DNA of 64,000 nucleotides, taken from assembly GCA_031772625.1 (NCBI GenBank), contig CM062804.1, forward strand, positions 1,024,099,208 through 1,024,163,207, given 5' to 3'. The DNA comes from Pinus tabuliformis (taxonomy: Eukaryota > Streptophyta > Pinopsida > Pinales > Pinaceae). A model generated the notes under the pieces. It searched no databases. It was not told the origin of the DNA and was given only the letters and a program-made list of their open reading frames with translations. Positions within the stretch are counted from its first letter, which is position 1. Every line of letters begins with the position of its first letter. Below, in pieces: positions 12,497-24,640 of the stretch. Both the position numbers and the translations under genes were made by a program.

Positions 12497-15400
12497 CTTT
12501 TAATTTTCAAGAACTTTTCATGAAATTTTCTGTGGAAGGAAAGGAAGTTGAATTAAGGGGTATTGCAGGGAAACCAGGAAAGATAATCAGCTCTAATGGC
12601 ATGACAAAGCTTCTAAAAAAGGAGCAAAGAGGTGTAATTGCACAATTATGTTCGCTAGATGTTTCCACATTGGAATCATCTATTTCTCCAGATCTCCAAA
12701 AAGTCCTGGACAATCATTCCAAGGTATTTGAGACTCCCAAAGGTCTCCCACCTATGCGTGATCATGATCATGCTATTCATCTGATTCCAGGAAGTGTTCC
12801 TCCAAACATCAGGCCGTACAGATATCCCTATGTCCAAAAAAGTGAAATTGAACGTATGGTTGCAGAAATGCTAGAGGCTGGTATAATTCAACCGAGTCAA
12901 AGTTCTTTCTCAGCTCCAGTAGTATTGGTGCACAAGAAGGATGGATCATGGCGCATGTGTCCGGATTATAGGGAGCTCAACAAGCTCACTATTAAAGATA
13001 AGTTCCCCATTCCTGTCATTGATGAATTACTGGATGAATTGCATGGATCAATTTACTTCACCAAGTTGGATCTTCGTTCGGGATATCATCAAATCAGAAT
13101 GAAGATTGAAGACATTCCGAAAACGGCATTTAGAACTCATGAGGGTCATTATGAATTTTTGGTCATGCCTTTTGGCCTTACCAATGCACCTTCAACATTT
13201 CAAGGTTTGATGAATTCAATTTTCAAACCATTCCTTAGAAAATTTGTGTTAGTATTTTTTGATGATATACTAATCTACAGCAAGTCTTGGAAGGATCATG
13301 TTGAACATGTTGACAGGGTGCTACAACTATTGGAGGAGAAACAATTATATGCAAAAAGATCCAAATGTTTCTTTGGAGTCCAGGAGGTGGAATATTTGGG
13401 TCATATTGTATCTCATGAAGGAGTTAAGGTAGACCCTAGCAAAATTAAAGCCATTAAGGAATGGAAAATCCCCACATCCATAAAGCATCTGCGAGGATTT
13501 CTTGGGTTGACAGGGTATTATCGCAAGTTTGTTAAGAATTATGGGAGAATAGCAGCACCTCTAACAACATTATTGAAGAAAGATTCATTTTCATGGACTC
13601 CGGAAGCAACAAAGGCCTTTGAACATCTTAAAGAGGCAATGTGCCAAGCACCGGTCTTAGCTACACCGGACTTCACAAAAACCTTTATTGTGGAATGTGA
13701 TGCTTCAGGAAATGGAATTGGTGCTGTTCTAATGCAAGATGAAAGACCCATTGCTTTTGAAAGTCGTCCAATCAAGGGAAAGTTTTTAAGCAAAGCTATT
13801 TATGAGAAGGAAATGTTGGCAATACTCCATGCACTTAAGAAATGGCGACCCTACCTAATGGGAAGACACTTCAAGGTAAAAACGGATCATGATAGCCTTA
13901 AATACTTTTTAGAACAAAGATTATCCTCTGAAGAGCAACAAAAGTGGGTCACAAAGATGTTGGGTTATGACTTTGAAATCATCTACAAAAAAGGGAAGCA
14001 AAATGTGGTGGCAGATGCACTCTCAAGAAAGGATGAGGATGTGGAAGCATTGTTGTGTGCCATTTCTATTATCCAACCAGATTGGATAAACGAAGCAAGG
14101 GAGGAATGGAAGAATGACGAAGAAGTGTGGGCACTTATTCGAAAGCTACAACAAGATTCCAGTACTTCTGATACATTTAGCTGGCAAAATGATTCGTTAT
14201 GGTACAAAGATCGCTTATACCTCTGTAAGAATTCCCAGCTAAAACAAAAGATTCTTATGGAATTGCACACTTCTCCCTTAGGAGGGCACTCAGGATTTTT
14301 AAAAACTTACCACAGGGTTAAGAAGGAATTTTTTTGGGATGGCCTTAAATCAGATATTCAAAAGTTTGTGGCGGAATGTTTGGTTTGCCAACAAAATAAA
14401 GTTGAAACAATTAAGACACCGGGTCTATTACAACCTTTATCCATTCCAAGCCAACGTTGGGAGGAGGTTTCAATGGATTTTATCACAGGTTTACCCAAGT
14501 CTGAGGGAAAGAGTGTCATCATGGTGGTAGTTGACAGACTTACCAAGTATGCACACTTTTGTGCATTATCACATCCATTTAAAGCCAGTACAGTTTCTAC
14601 TGCATTTATGGAAACAGTTCAAAAGCTACATGGAAACCCAAAGATTATTGTAAGTGACAGAGATCCCATTTTCACTGGAAATTTTTGGACAGAATTATTT
14701 TCTTGTCTTGGTACTCAGTTAGCTCATAGCTCATCTTATCATCCTCAATCTGATGGGCAAACTGAGATAGTAAACAAATGTTTGGAAGGATATCTTCGTT
14801 GCTTTGTATCTGATAAACAGACACAATGGGTCAAATGGTTGCCTCTGGCTGAATGGTGGTATAACACTTCCTTCCATACAGCAACAAAAATGACCCCATT
14901 TATGGCACTTTATGGGTATCAACCACCATCCATCACATCATATTTAAGAGAAAATTCTAAGGTTCAGGCAGTGGAACATCACATCGAACATCAACAACAA
15001 GTCCTCCAACTCTTAAAGGATAACCTCGTGTTGGCACAAAATAGAATGAAACAACAGGCAGATCAACATCGCAGTGAAAGAAGTTTTGATGTAGGTGATT
15101 GGGTATTCCTACGGCTACAACCATATAAGCAAATGTCCCTAAAGCAAGCTAAGAAGGATAATAAATTATCACCAAAGTATTATGGTCCGTACAAGGTGTT
15201 GCAAAAGATTGGTACTATGGCATACAAATTGGAGCTTCCTGCAGCTTCTCGATTGCACCCAGTTTTCCATGTTTCATGTTTAAAGAAGGTTATAGGCGAC
15301 AAGCTCCCAATTCAAACAATATTGCCAGAACTTGACGAGGAAGGAAAAATTATATTGGAACCGGAAGCAGTCACAGAAACAAGAACTCGACAGCTACGAA

Positions 15401-15510
15401 ATCGATCAATTTCAGAGTATCTTATCAAGTGGAAGAACTTATCCGCTGAAGATTCCACATGGGAGGATGAGAATTTTATGCAGAAGTATCCAGAACTACT
15501 CAAGCGTTGA
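12484..15510 (+). CDS. Element B pol polyprotein (RT, RNase H, integrase, chromodomain), 1008 aa
   Basis: Uninterrupted. RT about residues 110-320 ([19 protein letters not shown]; catalytic FFDDILIYS). RNase H about 390-520 ([15 protein letters not shown] in [24 protein letters not shown]). Integrase about 590-850, with zinc-binding H and C pairs ([16 protein letters not shown]) and the acidic triad in SMDFITG or [15 protein letters not shown] and DGQTEIVN. Then the GPY/F-like [12 protein letters not shown], and a C-terminal chromodomain ([18 protein letters not shown]) that in such elements guides integration to heterochromatin. The ATG at 12484 lies in the minus-one frame relative to gag and overlaps its end, so expression needs reinitiation or frameshifting. 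In copy C the two are in one frame apart from stops. Confidence 0.93.
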   Translation: MGTIAFNFQELFMKFSVEGKEVELRGIAGKPGKIISSNGMTKLLKKEQRGVIAQLCSLDVSTLESSISPDLQKVLDNHSKVFETPKGLPPMRDHDHAIHLIPGSVPPNIRPYRYPYVQKSEIERMVAEMLEAGIIQPSQSSFSAPVVLVHKKDGSWRMCPDYRELNKLTIKDKFPIPVIDELLDELHGSIYFTKLDLRSGYHQIRMKIEDIPKTAFRTHEGHYEFLVMPFGLTNAPSTFQGLMNSIFKPFLRKFVLVFFDDILIYSKSWKDHVEHVDRVLQLLEEKQLYAKRSKCFFGVQEVEYLGHIVSHEGVKVDPSKIKAIKEWKIPTSIKHLRGFLGLTGYYRKFVKNYGRIAAPLTTLLKKDSFSWTPEATKAFEHLKEAMCQAPVLATPDFTKTFIVECDASGNGIGAVLMQDERPIAFESRPIKGKFLSKAIYEKEMLAILHALKKWRPYLMGRHFKVKTDHDSLKYFLEQRLSSEEQQKWVTKMLGYDFEIIYKKGKQNVVADALSRKDEDVEALLCAISIIQPDWINEAREEWKNDEEVWALIRKLQQDSSTSDTFSWQNDSLWYKDRLYLCKNSQLKQKILMELHTSPLGGHSGFLKTYHRVKKEFFWDGLKSDIQKFVAECLVCQQNKVETIKTPGLLQPLSIPSQRWEEVSMDFITGLPKSEGKSVIMVVVDRLTKYAHFCALSHPFKASTVSTAFMETVQKLHGNPKIIVSDRDPIFTGNFWTELFSCLGTQLAHSSSYHPQSDGQTEIVNKCLEGYLRCFVSDKQTQWVKWLPLAEWWYNTSFHTATKMTPFMALYGYQPPSITSYLRENSKVQAVEHHIEHQQQVLQLLKDNLVLAQNRMKQQADQHRSERSFDVGDWVFLRLQPYKQMSLKQAKKDNKLSPKYYGPYKVLQKIGTMAYKLELPAASRLHPVFHVSCLKKVIGDKLPIQTILPELDEEGKIILEPEAVTETRTRQLRNRSISEYLIKWKNLSAEDSTWEDENFMQKYPELLKR

Positions 15511-15525
15511 GGACAACACTTTTTT

Positions 15526-15539
15526 GAAGGAGAGGGGCA
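15526..15539 (+). other. Element B polypurine tract
   Basis: GAAGGAGAGGGGCA immediately before the 3' LTR, the expected plus-strand primer. The same sequence precedes A's 3' LTR at 17897. Confidence 0.85.
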
Positions 15540-15872
15540 TGTTGGGTCCCTATAATACTAGTGATTACCCCATTACTATTGTAGTTATACCCCTTATTTA
15601 TATTGTTGTGCCCCTATTACCCCCATATTGTTATTTCTGTGCCCCATAGAATCCCTCTATTGTTATTTTTGTGGCTTTATATTATTATTGTTAGGTCGGC
15701 TGGATTATATTGTGACTCCTTAGACTCCTATATATAGAAAGGAGGTTTTGTCATTTGAATCATCCAAGAATTGTTCATTTATGTAATGTAAAGGAGGTTG
15801 CCCCCTCGAAGAGGCTGAATTCTAAGGCGTTGATCTATCTTTTCTATCTTTTCTTGAGCTGGTTTCATAACA
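15540..15872 (+). repeat. Element B 3' LTR (333 bp)
   Basis: Nearly identical to the 5' LTR; TG...CA ends; followed by the target duplication TATTA and the rest of element A pol. Confidence 0.96.
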
Positions 15873-17867
15873 TATTATCGCAAGTTTGTTAAGAATTATG
15901 GGAGAATAGCAGCACCTCTAACAACATTATTAAAGAAAGATGCATTTTCATGGACTCCGGAAGCAACAAAGCCCTTTGAACATCTTAAAGAGGCAATGTT
16001 CCAAGCACTTCTCTTAGCTACACCGGACTTCACAAAAACCTTTATTGTGGAATGTGATGCTTCAGGAAATGGAATTGGTGTTGTTCTAATGCAAGATGAA
16101 AGACCCATTGCTTTTGAAAGTCGTCCAATCAAGGGAAATTTTTTAAGCAAAGCTATTTATGAGAAGGAAATGTTGGCAATACTCCATGCACTTAAGAAAT
16201 GGCGACCCTACCTAATGGGAAGACACTTCAAGGTAAAAACGGATCATGATAGTCTTAAATACTTTTTAGAACAAAGATTATCCTCTGAAGAGCAACAAAA
16301 GTGGGTCACAAAGATGTTGGGTTATGACTTTGAAATCATCTACAAAAAGGGGAAGCAAAATGTGGTGGCAGATGCACTCTCAAGAAAGGATGAGGATGTG
16401 GAAGCATTGTTGTGCGCCATTCCTATTATCCAACCAGATTGGATAAACGAAGCAAGGGAGGAATGGAAGAATGATGAAGAAGTGTGGGCACTTATTCGAA
16501 AGCTACAACAAGATTCCAGTACATCTGATACATTTAGCTGGTAAAATTATTCATTATGGTACAAAGATCGCTTATACCTCTGTAAGAATTCCCAGCTAAA
16601 ACAAAAGATTCTTATGGAATTGCACACTTCTCCCTTAGGAGGGCACTCGGGATTTTTAAAAACTTACCACAGGGTTAAGAAGGAATTTTTTTGGGATGGC
16701 CTTAAATCAGATATTCAAAAGTTTGTGGCGGGATGTTTGGTTTTCCAACAAAATAAAGTTGAAACAATTAAGACATCGGGTCTATTACAACCTTTATCCA
16801 TTCCAAGCCAACGTTGGGAGGAGGTTTCAATGGATTTTATCACAGTTTTACCCAAGTCTGAGTGAAAGAGTGTTATCATGGTGGTAGTTGACAGAATTAC
16901 CAAGTATGCACATTTTTGTGCACTATCACATCCATTTAAAGCTAGTACAGTTTCTACTGCATTTATGGAAACAATTCAAAAGCTACATGGAAAACCAAAG
17001 ATTATTGTAAGTGACAGAGATCCCATTTTCACTGGAAATTTTTGGACAGAATTGTTTTCTTGTCTTGGTACTCAGTTAGCTCATAGCTCATTTTATCATC
17101 CTCAATCTGATGGGAAAATTGAGATAGTAAACAAATGTTTGGAAGGATATCTTCGTTGCTTTGTATCTGATAAACAAACACAATGGGTCAAATGGTTGCC
17201 TCTGGCTGAGTGGTGGTATAACACTTCCTTCCATACAGCAACAAAAATGACGCCATTTATGGCACTTTATGGGTATCAACCACCATCCATCACATCATAT
17301 TTAAGAGAAAATTCTAAGGTTCAGGCAGTGGAACATCACATCGAATATCAACAACAAGTCCTCCAACTCTTAAAGGATAACCTCGTGTTGGCACAAAATA
17401 GAATGAAACAACAGGCAGATCAACATCGCAGTGAAAGAAGTTTTTATGTAGGTGATTGGGTATTACTACGGCTACAACCATATAAGCAAATGTCCCTAAA
17501 GCAAGCTAAGAAGGATAATAAATTATCACCAAAGTATTATGGTCCGTACAAGGTGTTACAAAAGATTGGTACTATGGCATACAAATTGGAGCTTCCTGCA
17601 GCTTCTTGATTGCACCCAGTTTTCCATGTTTCATGTTTAAAGAAGGTTATAGGCGACAAGCTCCCAGTGCAAACAATATTGCTTGAACTTGATGAGGAAG
17701 GGAAAATTATATTGGAACCAGAAGCAGTCACATAAACAAGAACTCGACAGCTACGAAATCGATCAATTTCAGAGTATCTTATCAAGTGGAAGAACTTATC
17801 TGCTGAAGATTCCACATGGGAGGATGAGAATTTTATGCAGAAGTATCCAGAACTACTCAAGCGTTGA
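15873..17867 (+). pseudogene. Element A pol, second part (RNase H, integrase, chromodomain), broken
   Basis: Continues from 10038 at [10 protein letters not shown]. RNase H motifs are present (VECDASGNG). Stops: TAA near 16542 (CAA in B), TGA near 16862 (GGA in B), TGA near 17607 (CGA in B) and TAA near 17735 (GAA in B). One zinc-binding Cys of integrase has become Phe (CLVFQQ where B has CLVCQQ), and DGQTE has become DGKIE. Chromodomain readable to the stop at 17865-17867. Non-functional. Confidence 0.88.
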
Positions 17868-17896
17868 GGACAACACTTTTTTGAAGGAGAGGGGCA

Positions 17897-18229
17897 TGTT
17901 GGGTCCCTATAATACTAGTGATTACCCCATTACTATTGTAGTTATACCCCTTATTTATATTGTTGTGCCCCTATTACCCCCATGTTATTATTTCTGTGCC
18001 CCATAGAATCCCTCTATTGTTATTTTTGTGGCTTTATATTATTATTGTTAGGTCGGCTGGATTATATTGTGACTCCTTAGACTCCTATATATAGAAAGGA
18101 GGTTTTGTCATTTGTATCATCAAAGAATTGTTCATTTATGTAATGTAAAGGAGGTTGCCCCCTCGAAGAGGCTGAATTCTAAGGCGTTGATCTATCTTTT
18201 CTATCTTTTCTTGAGATGGTTTCATAACA
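17897..18229 (+). repeat. Element A 3' LTR (333 bp)
   Basis: TGTTGGGTCCC...TTTCATAACA; TATA box 18086-18094; followed by target duplication GATTG. Confidence 0.95.
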
Positions 18230-18234
18230 GATTG

Positions 18235-18626
18235 TGCATTTCCCTCTAAGGACACCATGAAAATATTCATAAGACAATCTTCAAGAAATTTAACTTTAAA
18301 CTTAAGGATGTTTATATGAAACCTAATTAGATGCAAAGCAACATAATGTCCTTTTTAATCTTTGAATGTAGGTAAATAAGTCTTCCAACTTACACCAGGC
18401 ATGTGATTTGGAAATCCTACAATATGAATGAAATTCATAGGAGCATAACTTCTAGATTGATAACTCATCTTGATTTTTGGATCCTACTACTAGTGGGGTC
18501 TTTAGATCATCCTAAAATTGTTTGGAGTTGCCCAGTGAATGTTTTAGCCTTCATATGCCTGACTGTTGTCAACCATCAACAATCAAATCTGAAACTTGAT
18601 ATTATTTCTTGGGGAAGATGGAACCT
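18235..18626 (-). pseudogene. Element G gag, N-terminal part
   Basis: The minus-strand translation contains HLIRFHINILKFKV and CLMNIFMVSLEGNAQS, the typical capsid core of plant Ty3/gypsy gag (usually ...SLEG-A-W). It meets the other half at 6549 across element A. There are several stops nearer the LTR (18400-18626). Non-functional. Confidence 0.6.
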
Positions 18627-20821
18627 TGAGGGTCCCTAGTATTGTCTCCATAATGTTCACTTCGTAATCTCCCATTGCTGTAGAGAGAAACCCAAAGGTA
18701 ACCAAAAATCCACTTGAAAAGCTAGGATCTAACCCTTCTAGCTTCAGAGAGGGATATCTCTATTTGATGTTAGAGTTCTATTTTGAGATATTAAGCTAGT
18801 TATTGAATTCTGAGTTTGGTTTTTTCAAATATTTGGTTGAAAAATGCAAGGAATGTCCATTGGGCATGGAGTCATGAGTCTTTGGGTGATCAAATACAAA
18901 AAGAACAGAGCAGTCGTAACCGGGTAGGATAAACAAGATTTTGGATCTTTAGAGCATTTATGGAATGAATAGGATCAAATGATTTAAATTCAATTAAATA
19001 TAGAGCATGTCAGGATGAATTATATGATTAATATCAGAGTGAAAACATAAATATTGTTTATAATCTAGTGGAGAGTGTACTTAAACAAATTCAACCCTTT
19101 ATCTTTTTTAAACAATAGAGACAGAAAAACATATGGAAAATTGAGGAAATAACAATTTAACATGAGAAGGAAGATCACCAATTGCCTTACATGGGAATCT
19201 TAGAACAAATTCTCTGTATTATTGAAATTCATCACTTCAGTACATGCACCGCTTACATCAAAATGTCTTCTTTATTTATACAAGTTCCCACCTTTTCTAA
19301 GTCTTATTACAACATATTTATAGAATTTTTGCTAAACTAACTTTGGATTCCAAAAAGAAATTGATTACAAAATAATCTTTAACAATTTCTGGAAAAAAAT
19401 ATGAATAATAAACTAAAGATAACATTAATCACTTGTAATCTACAGTAAATCTGAAACTATTGGAAAATATTCAGCCTTCAAATCTGGAAATTGGTTCATT
19501 AAGGCTGATCCTCTACCTTGGAATCTAGAAATGTTGAATTTGTCTTCACAAAACCTACTAATCGCCCTCTCAAATTTGATTAACTCTGCCACTTGTATCA
19601 ACTAGTTGTCCCTTTGAGTTCTATTTCTGTCATTTTTTGGCTTTCATCATCTTTTGAATACTTCATTATTGTCACAAAATATTTGAGGAAGAAAAATATA
19701 TTTTGAATAATATTTCCAAATATTTTGATTAAATGTTTAAATGAATTTCATAATTAAAATTTCAACATATTTATTTGAATGATTTAATAAACCATCTTGT
19801 TTTTAAATTCATGCCTTGTTTTCTCTTCCCATGGATTTTAAAAAACATGTCTTGTTTTTCTTTCCCATGGATTTTGAAACCCATGCCCTGTTTTTCTGTG
19901 GTTGTTAAAGTATTTTTTACTTTGCCCTTTTACTCCTGTAAAATCCTTTGGATAAGGATTTATCCAAATTCCATTTCCTGTGCATTTCTCCTCTTTATAT
20001 CATAGTAAGAAAAAACATATCTTTCTTCTTTATAAAATCTCGTTTTTTACACAGCCTCCTCTTTTTACTTTCACCAATAAATTCATCTTACCTAAACCTG
20101 TAAATTAATTTCACCTGCACCTGTAAATTCATTTCACACCTTAGCCTCATTTACCTTAGCCTCCCATTTGTAAACTCTTTTCATAAAATGTATGCACCCG
20201 CCACAATTTAAATGAATAGGAATAATGGTATTTCAAGGGGGAGTAGTAAGTAGTTTAGGGAGATGTGGTAAGGTAAAACAACTTCTTCTTCTTCTTCTTT
20301 TGGCGGGGTAGATTAAAAGTAGAAAAGAAGACGCCACCCCCCCCCACAAATTATTCAATTTCTATCGATGAAAACATCACATCTTTTGAGGTTTTAACAT
20401 TAGGGAATTTTAATAAATGAAGTGTGGGGTGGGGCCACAACCTTGTTTGAATTTTTTACTTTTACTTCAAATATGGTTCCATATTTTAGAGTTTGGGTTT
20501 TCTAAGTTATTTTATATCTAGGTTTAATATTTCAAATAAATAATTTTACAAAATACATATGTATTTTGTAAAATTAAAACTCAATTAAAATCAGAACTAT
20601 TAGAAATAACTTTAGGGACATTTCATCTTTTAACAATGAAAAGGGTGGATTCTGACAGCTGACTCATGACATCTCAATGATGACCTCGTAGGGACCTCTG
20701 TACAAAGAAAATTTAGACTATAAGACCTGATTTATTTATAGGCTAAATTTTATCAGCAGATTCCCAAAATAAATAACTAGATAATCATCATTTTATCACT
20801 ATAATTTATAGGACCCTAACA
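18627..20821 (-). repeat. Element G 5' LTR (about 2.2 kb)
   Basis: Plus-strand ends are TGAGGGTCC (18627) and GGACCCTAACA (20821), imperfect inverted ends of TG...CA type. The outer 615 bases match 4344-5028. The inner 320 bases (18640-18960) show diverged similarity to the inner end of element D's LTRs (37072-37400), sharing for example TCCATTGGGCA and ATGGAGTC. No TATA could be assigned with confidence. The inner border is the least certain part; no standard PBS follows it. Confidence 0.65.
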
Positions 20822-21453
20822 CTCCGCATCCTCAACATCCTTACCTTTATCACTAGAAATATGCATTGCAAATAACACACACCCTTTTCTGCGACAGCAC
20901 TTTTACTACATAATTGTCACCATTCTAACTGATGTTTCCTTCTTCTTACCCTCCAAGATTATATATTCTCTAGTGTCATCCAAACACTCAATGGATTTGT
21001 CATAACAATCCACTTTAGTCCCATGAAGATACAACCAATCCATATCCAACAACATATTGTATGATCCCAATGAAAATACATTCAAATGTGATGATGTAGG
21101 CATACCATTCAACTCAAATGCTCAAGCTCTTACCCAATGATGCACTCTTTTCTTCATACCTGTAGCCAACTACACTAACCTAGGTTTTGCATGAACTTAT
21201 TTATTAAAACCACACTTATCCACCAGGTAAGAAATAACATAGAAATAATTATATCTAGTGTCAATCAAAATGGAAACAACTTGATCACAAAGATTACCAT
21301 CCATCTCAATAACAATTGCATGATGATCTTCATTCTTATTATCCAACACTGCATAAATCCATGGAATGCTTTGCCCAACATCCCCAACTGTCTACACTTC
21401 CTGTGGACTGTAAATATTAGGCCTACTGCCCTAATTCTGTAGACAATCCCTCT
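20822..21453 (-). pseudogene. Element E gag end and aspartic protease, broken
   Basis: Reading right to left: PNIYSPQEV, then VGQSIPWIYAVLDNK, then a protease in which ILIDTRYNY stands where an active enzyme has D-S/T-G. Next VHHWVRA, then NMLLDMDWLYLHGTKVDC, the strongly conserved end of plant gypsy protease before RT. Stops at several points. The frame ends abruptly at 20821 where element G begins. Confidence 0.75.
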
Positions 21454-22900
21454 TGATCCAAATTGGATCCATGAGGATTATCACAGCACCATGACTATAC
21501 CAAATTAGGACAAAAAATTGAATTCAAAGAGCACAGAGTGATCAAGAAGACCTCTAAATAGTGGCAATTGGTAGCCAACAAGGAACGACGAGGACCTCGG
21601 TCAAAGTGCATTGACCGGGGCCTATGGAGACTGTGCAGGAGGCGAAACTTGCACCTGGGAAGCACGGATCAGGAAAAGGAGGCTATTTCTTTAGCACTAA
21701 TCACACATCGCTGGGAAAAACCCCTCGAAAAGGAAAGGCTCCGAAGCGCTTGGTCACATGGAAGCTAGGAAAACCATGGGGAAAGTGCTAAAGGCTAAAG
21801 GTAGTACCCGTGCTCCAAAACCGACAGTATATTGGGGGCACCCTTGGGCAGTAAGCGAATTTGGAGAAAAGCGATCGATTCCATTCAGTGCCCGACACGT
21901 GGCAGGCGGATGAGAGAGAAAACCACTGCTCATCGCATGCTAACAGTCGAGCAAGTCAACCACGCGAAATGAGAGAATGACGTTAGATCTGGGGGCTCCA
22001 GATCTAATAGTTGGGAATGTGCTCGATGAAAGAACCAGATTTGACAGGGGATGAAGCCGAGACCTATGAGGATTTGAGGTCCAATTTGACTCCTGAGGTG
22101 GTGGATGAGTCATTTACCGATGTAACTGAAAAACCGAATTGACGACGAAGAGCTGGCGCAGTTCGCCAAAGGACAAGTGGCCAATCCCTGTGAGCCATTG
22201 ATGATAACGCAGAGACAAGGGATTCCAAGTGAACAATAGCAAGCGATCCGACAGAGGTAGAAGGGGAATCAAACAATCATGAGATCAGTTGGCTTTAAAG
22301 CCATGAATAGAAAGACAGAGAAAGGAGGACACCGAGAGGAAGAACCAGAGAGAAGAAGACAAAGACAGAGAAGCGAAAAGATAGTGAAGCAAAAAGTAGA
22401 AAGACAGAGAGCCGAGCTAACCTATAGCGTAAGGCAGCATCAAGCAATCCATGAGAGGATCTATCAGGAACTGAGCACCACATTGGGCTCCTCCCTTTAA
22501 ATACCAGAGAGGTCAAGTTCTGGTAAGGAAAAGAGTCTGTGTACTCTAGTGGCTTGGGTGATCCAAGAACCACCCTACCAAACATTGTTCTGCTTCAGGA
22601 GACTCATTTTGAGCTCCTCATTGTAATTCTCTACTTTAAAGACACAATAAAAGAAGTCCACCATTGAAAGTTGGACCGGAGACGTAGCCCTGGAGGATAG
22701 GGTGAACTCGTTATTAATTGTTGTGTTCTTGTATTTGCTTACTGTGGTTCTCTTGTTTTCCATTTTCCAAGTTTCTATGCATTTTGCAATCTAATCAATC
22801 CGTTGCCTAAGATAACATAGACACACACCAACACATGAGTCTGTAATACCTTCATTCAATAATTCTTTAACTAAGATCACTCAAGGGTGATTTCAGATCA
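21454..22900 (+). repeat. Element F 5' LTR (1447 bp)
   Basis: Begins TGATCCAAATTGG, ends TTTCAGATCA. It contains a GA-rich tract of about 200 bases (22300-22420), and CCCTTTAAATACC near 22492 as a possible TATA-like element. Differs from the 3' LTR by many substitutions and indels. Confidence 0.9.
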
Positions 22901-22902
22901 AG

Positions 22903-22914
22903 TGGTATCAGAGC
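22903..22914 (+). other. Element F primer binding site
   Basis: TGGTATCAGAGC, exact initiator tRNA-Met complement, two bases after the LTR. Confidence 0.9.
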
Positions 22915-22954
22915 TCTAGGCTATTAAGGTTAGACAAGCTTACAGTGTTGGTTT

Positions 22955-24195
22955 AGCTATGAATGCTCACTAGATCAAAGCTCAAATTAGGAGAAGGAGA
23001 GTTGGTTGAAACTAATCCTGAAATTGGGAGAGTCTATCCTCGGAAGACAATGTCAGAGGAAGGTCCTATGGGTCTAGACCCTCAAATCATAGATAGCTTC
23101 CAACCATAAAGTCCATGGTAGAAGAGATGTATAGGGACTTTAGAAAACACAAGGATGAAGATTGATCAGGCTCTAAACAAGACAAAGGGGAAGATGAATC
23201 ACAATTCCATGACCACTCAAAAGGAAAAGGGAAAGAGGAAAGCTTTCTCACACCTCCTAATAGCCCTGTACATAACAAGAAAGCATCTTTGATCAAGCTA
23301 GATGTTAAATCTGATTTGCCTATATATGATGGAGAGTTAAATGATAAAAAAGTTGGAAAATTGGATTAGACAAATTGATTTGTATTGCAGAGTGCAAAAC
23401 ATCGACTGAGACAAGAGCAAGATTCAGCTGGCAAACCTACACCTTGGAGGCACTGCCTTGGTTTTTTGGGAAGGCAGAACCCAAGCTGACATGAAAAGAC
23501 AGGGTAAGACTATCTCTGTCTGGAATGAATTTGTGTCTGCAATCAAAAAGTAGTTCTATCCATTGATATACATGCAACAAGCCATGATGAGTTGGCAAAC
23601 CCTTCGGAAGTTGAAAGGGCAAAGTGTTCAAGGGTACACTCAAGAATTTTGAAAGAGACCATTGATTCTAGGAATCTCATTAGACTCACCAGAGACGTTT
23701 TTGAAGTACATTGGTGGTCTACATAGCTACATGAGGCATACCATCCTCATGTTTAATCCCACTAGTATAGATGAGGTATCTATACAAGCTACTCGTCTAG
23801 AAGCTAGAGGAAAGAATGGAAATCTAGAAGTTGGGGGACCATCCCAACCCATTGCAAGTAAGAGAAAGGAGAAAAGAAAGCAGAAGTGGAAAGCAAGGAA
23901 GGCTAACACTGCACAAAAAAGTAAAGCTTCATGCACTCACTGTAAAAAGGATGGGCATGATGATGAGCATTGTTGGATTCTACATCCAAAATTGAAACCT
24001 AAGAAGTTTGAGGGAAAGAAGAAGAATAATGCTACAGCTATTCAAAAATATTTGGGGTCAGACTCGAGAGATGAAACAACCATTGTAGCCACAGGTATAA
24101 AAGGTAAGAATTCTGAAGCATCTACTTGTAATTCTGCACAATCTGTTATTGATGAAGAAAATGAGAGAAAAAGACGTGAGCTTTTCCATATTTGA
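22955..24195 (+). pseudogene. Element F gag, broken
   Basis: Readable pieces include LKLGEGELVETNPEIGR, then TALVFWEGRTQADMK, then TISVWNEFVSAIKK before a stop near 23552. From 23662 a 177-codon frame gives YIGGLHSYMRHTILMFNP, a basic linker and a zinc knuckle CTHCKKDGHDDEHC. That is a capsid plus nucleocapsid layout. Stops and frameshifts upstream make it non-functional. Confidence 0.8.
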
Positions 24196-24640
24196 GTTAT
24201 TTCCAAACATCAAAAGATTCATATTTTGTTTGATAGTGGCTCACAAATAAATTTAATTTCTGAAGCAATTGTAAAGAAATTGGGATTAGAAACTACACCC
24301 CACAAGAAACCATACCCATTAGGATGGTTGAATGATAAAGCACAACTACAAGTGACTAGACAGTGCAAACTCAAGTTTTCTTTTGGATCAACATTTGTAG
24401 ATGAGGTTGACTTAGACATAATTCCTTTGGATATATGTGAAATTTTTTTAGGAAGTCCTTACTTGTATGATAGAAAAGCTATTTTCTATAGAGCCAAGAA
24501 CAAGTATCTACTTGTCAAAGATGGAATCGAATACTTTGTAAGAGCTCATAAGCTCAAGAATAATTATACTCTCATAAACTCAAAGCATATGAAAAGAATG
24601 ATAAATTCATGAAAACAATTCTTACTGATGGTTGTAAAGG
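24196..24640 (+). pseudogene. Element F aspartic protease region
   Basis: HILFDSGSQINLISEAIVKK has the D-S-G active motif; ends with DICEIFLGSPYLYDRKAIF, the usual gypsy protease close. In frame with gag across one stop at 24193-24195. Confidence 0.8.

Larger units (their letters stand above)
10039..15872 (+). mobile_element. Element B: young chromovirus copy nested in its own family
   Basis: A 5834-bp element with TG...CA LTRs at 10039-10369 and 15540-15872. A perfect target duplication TATTA lies at 10034-10038 and 15873-15877, and the interrupted element A pol resumes without loss. By eye the LTRs differ by one T/C substitution (near 10090) and a 2-bp indel, so insertion was recent. PBS, PPT, gag and a full pol frame are present. 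The pol C-terminus carries a chromodomain, which marks the chromovirus branch of Ty3/gypsy. The short LTRs and compact size recall the Reina clade, but the clade is inferred. Confidence 0.97.
6550..18229 (+). mobile_element. Element A: chromovirus, split by nested element B
   Basis: LTRs at 6550-6869 and 17897-18229, flanked by a perfect 5-bp target duplication GATTG (6545-6549 and 18230-18234). Without B the element is about 5.85 kb. PBS at 6872-6883 and leader 6884-7535. Gag begins at 7536; pol is at 9015-10038 and 15873-17867. Its two LTRs differ in more places than B's two LTRs do (for example a deletion near GTAGGTATAACCC and one TATCTTTTC copy lost in the 5' LTR). This agrees with A being older than the B inserted in it. 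Confidence 0.95.
4344..20821 (-). mobile_element. Element G: gag-only LTR element (LARD-like), host of A, B and C
   Basis: A 5' LTR (18627-20821), a gag remnant on both sides of element A (18626-18230 and 6549-5552), a short 3' internal region, and the beginning of a 3' LTR (5028 down to 4344) that is homologous to the beginning of the 5' LTR. With A removed, the internal region is only about 1.9 kb and has no protease, RT or integrase. This fits a non-autonomous large retrotransposon derivative, although loss of pol by deletion is also possible. G's right end abuts element E coding sequence at 20822, so G inserted into E. Confidence 0.7.

Noticed and set aside
20193..20821. A 629-bp solo LTR
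   Set aside because: The left TG border has no target duplication and the homologous copy at 4344-5028 is cut by C. Better explained as the outer part of a 2.2 kb LTR ending at 18627.
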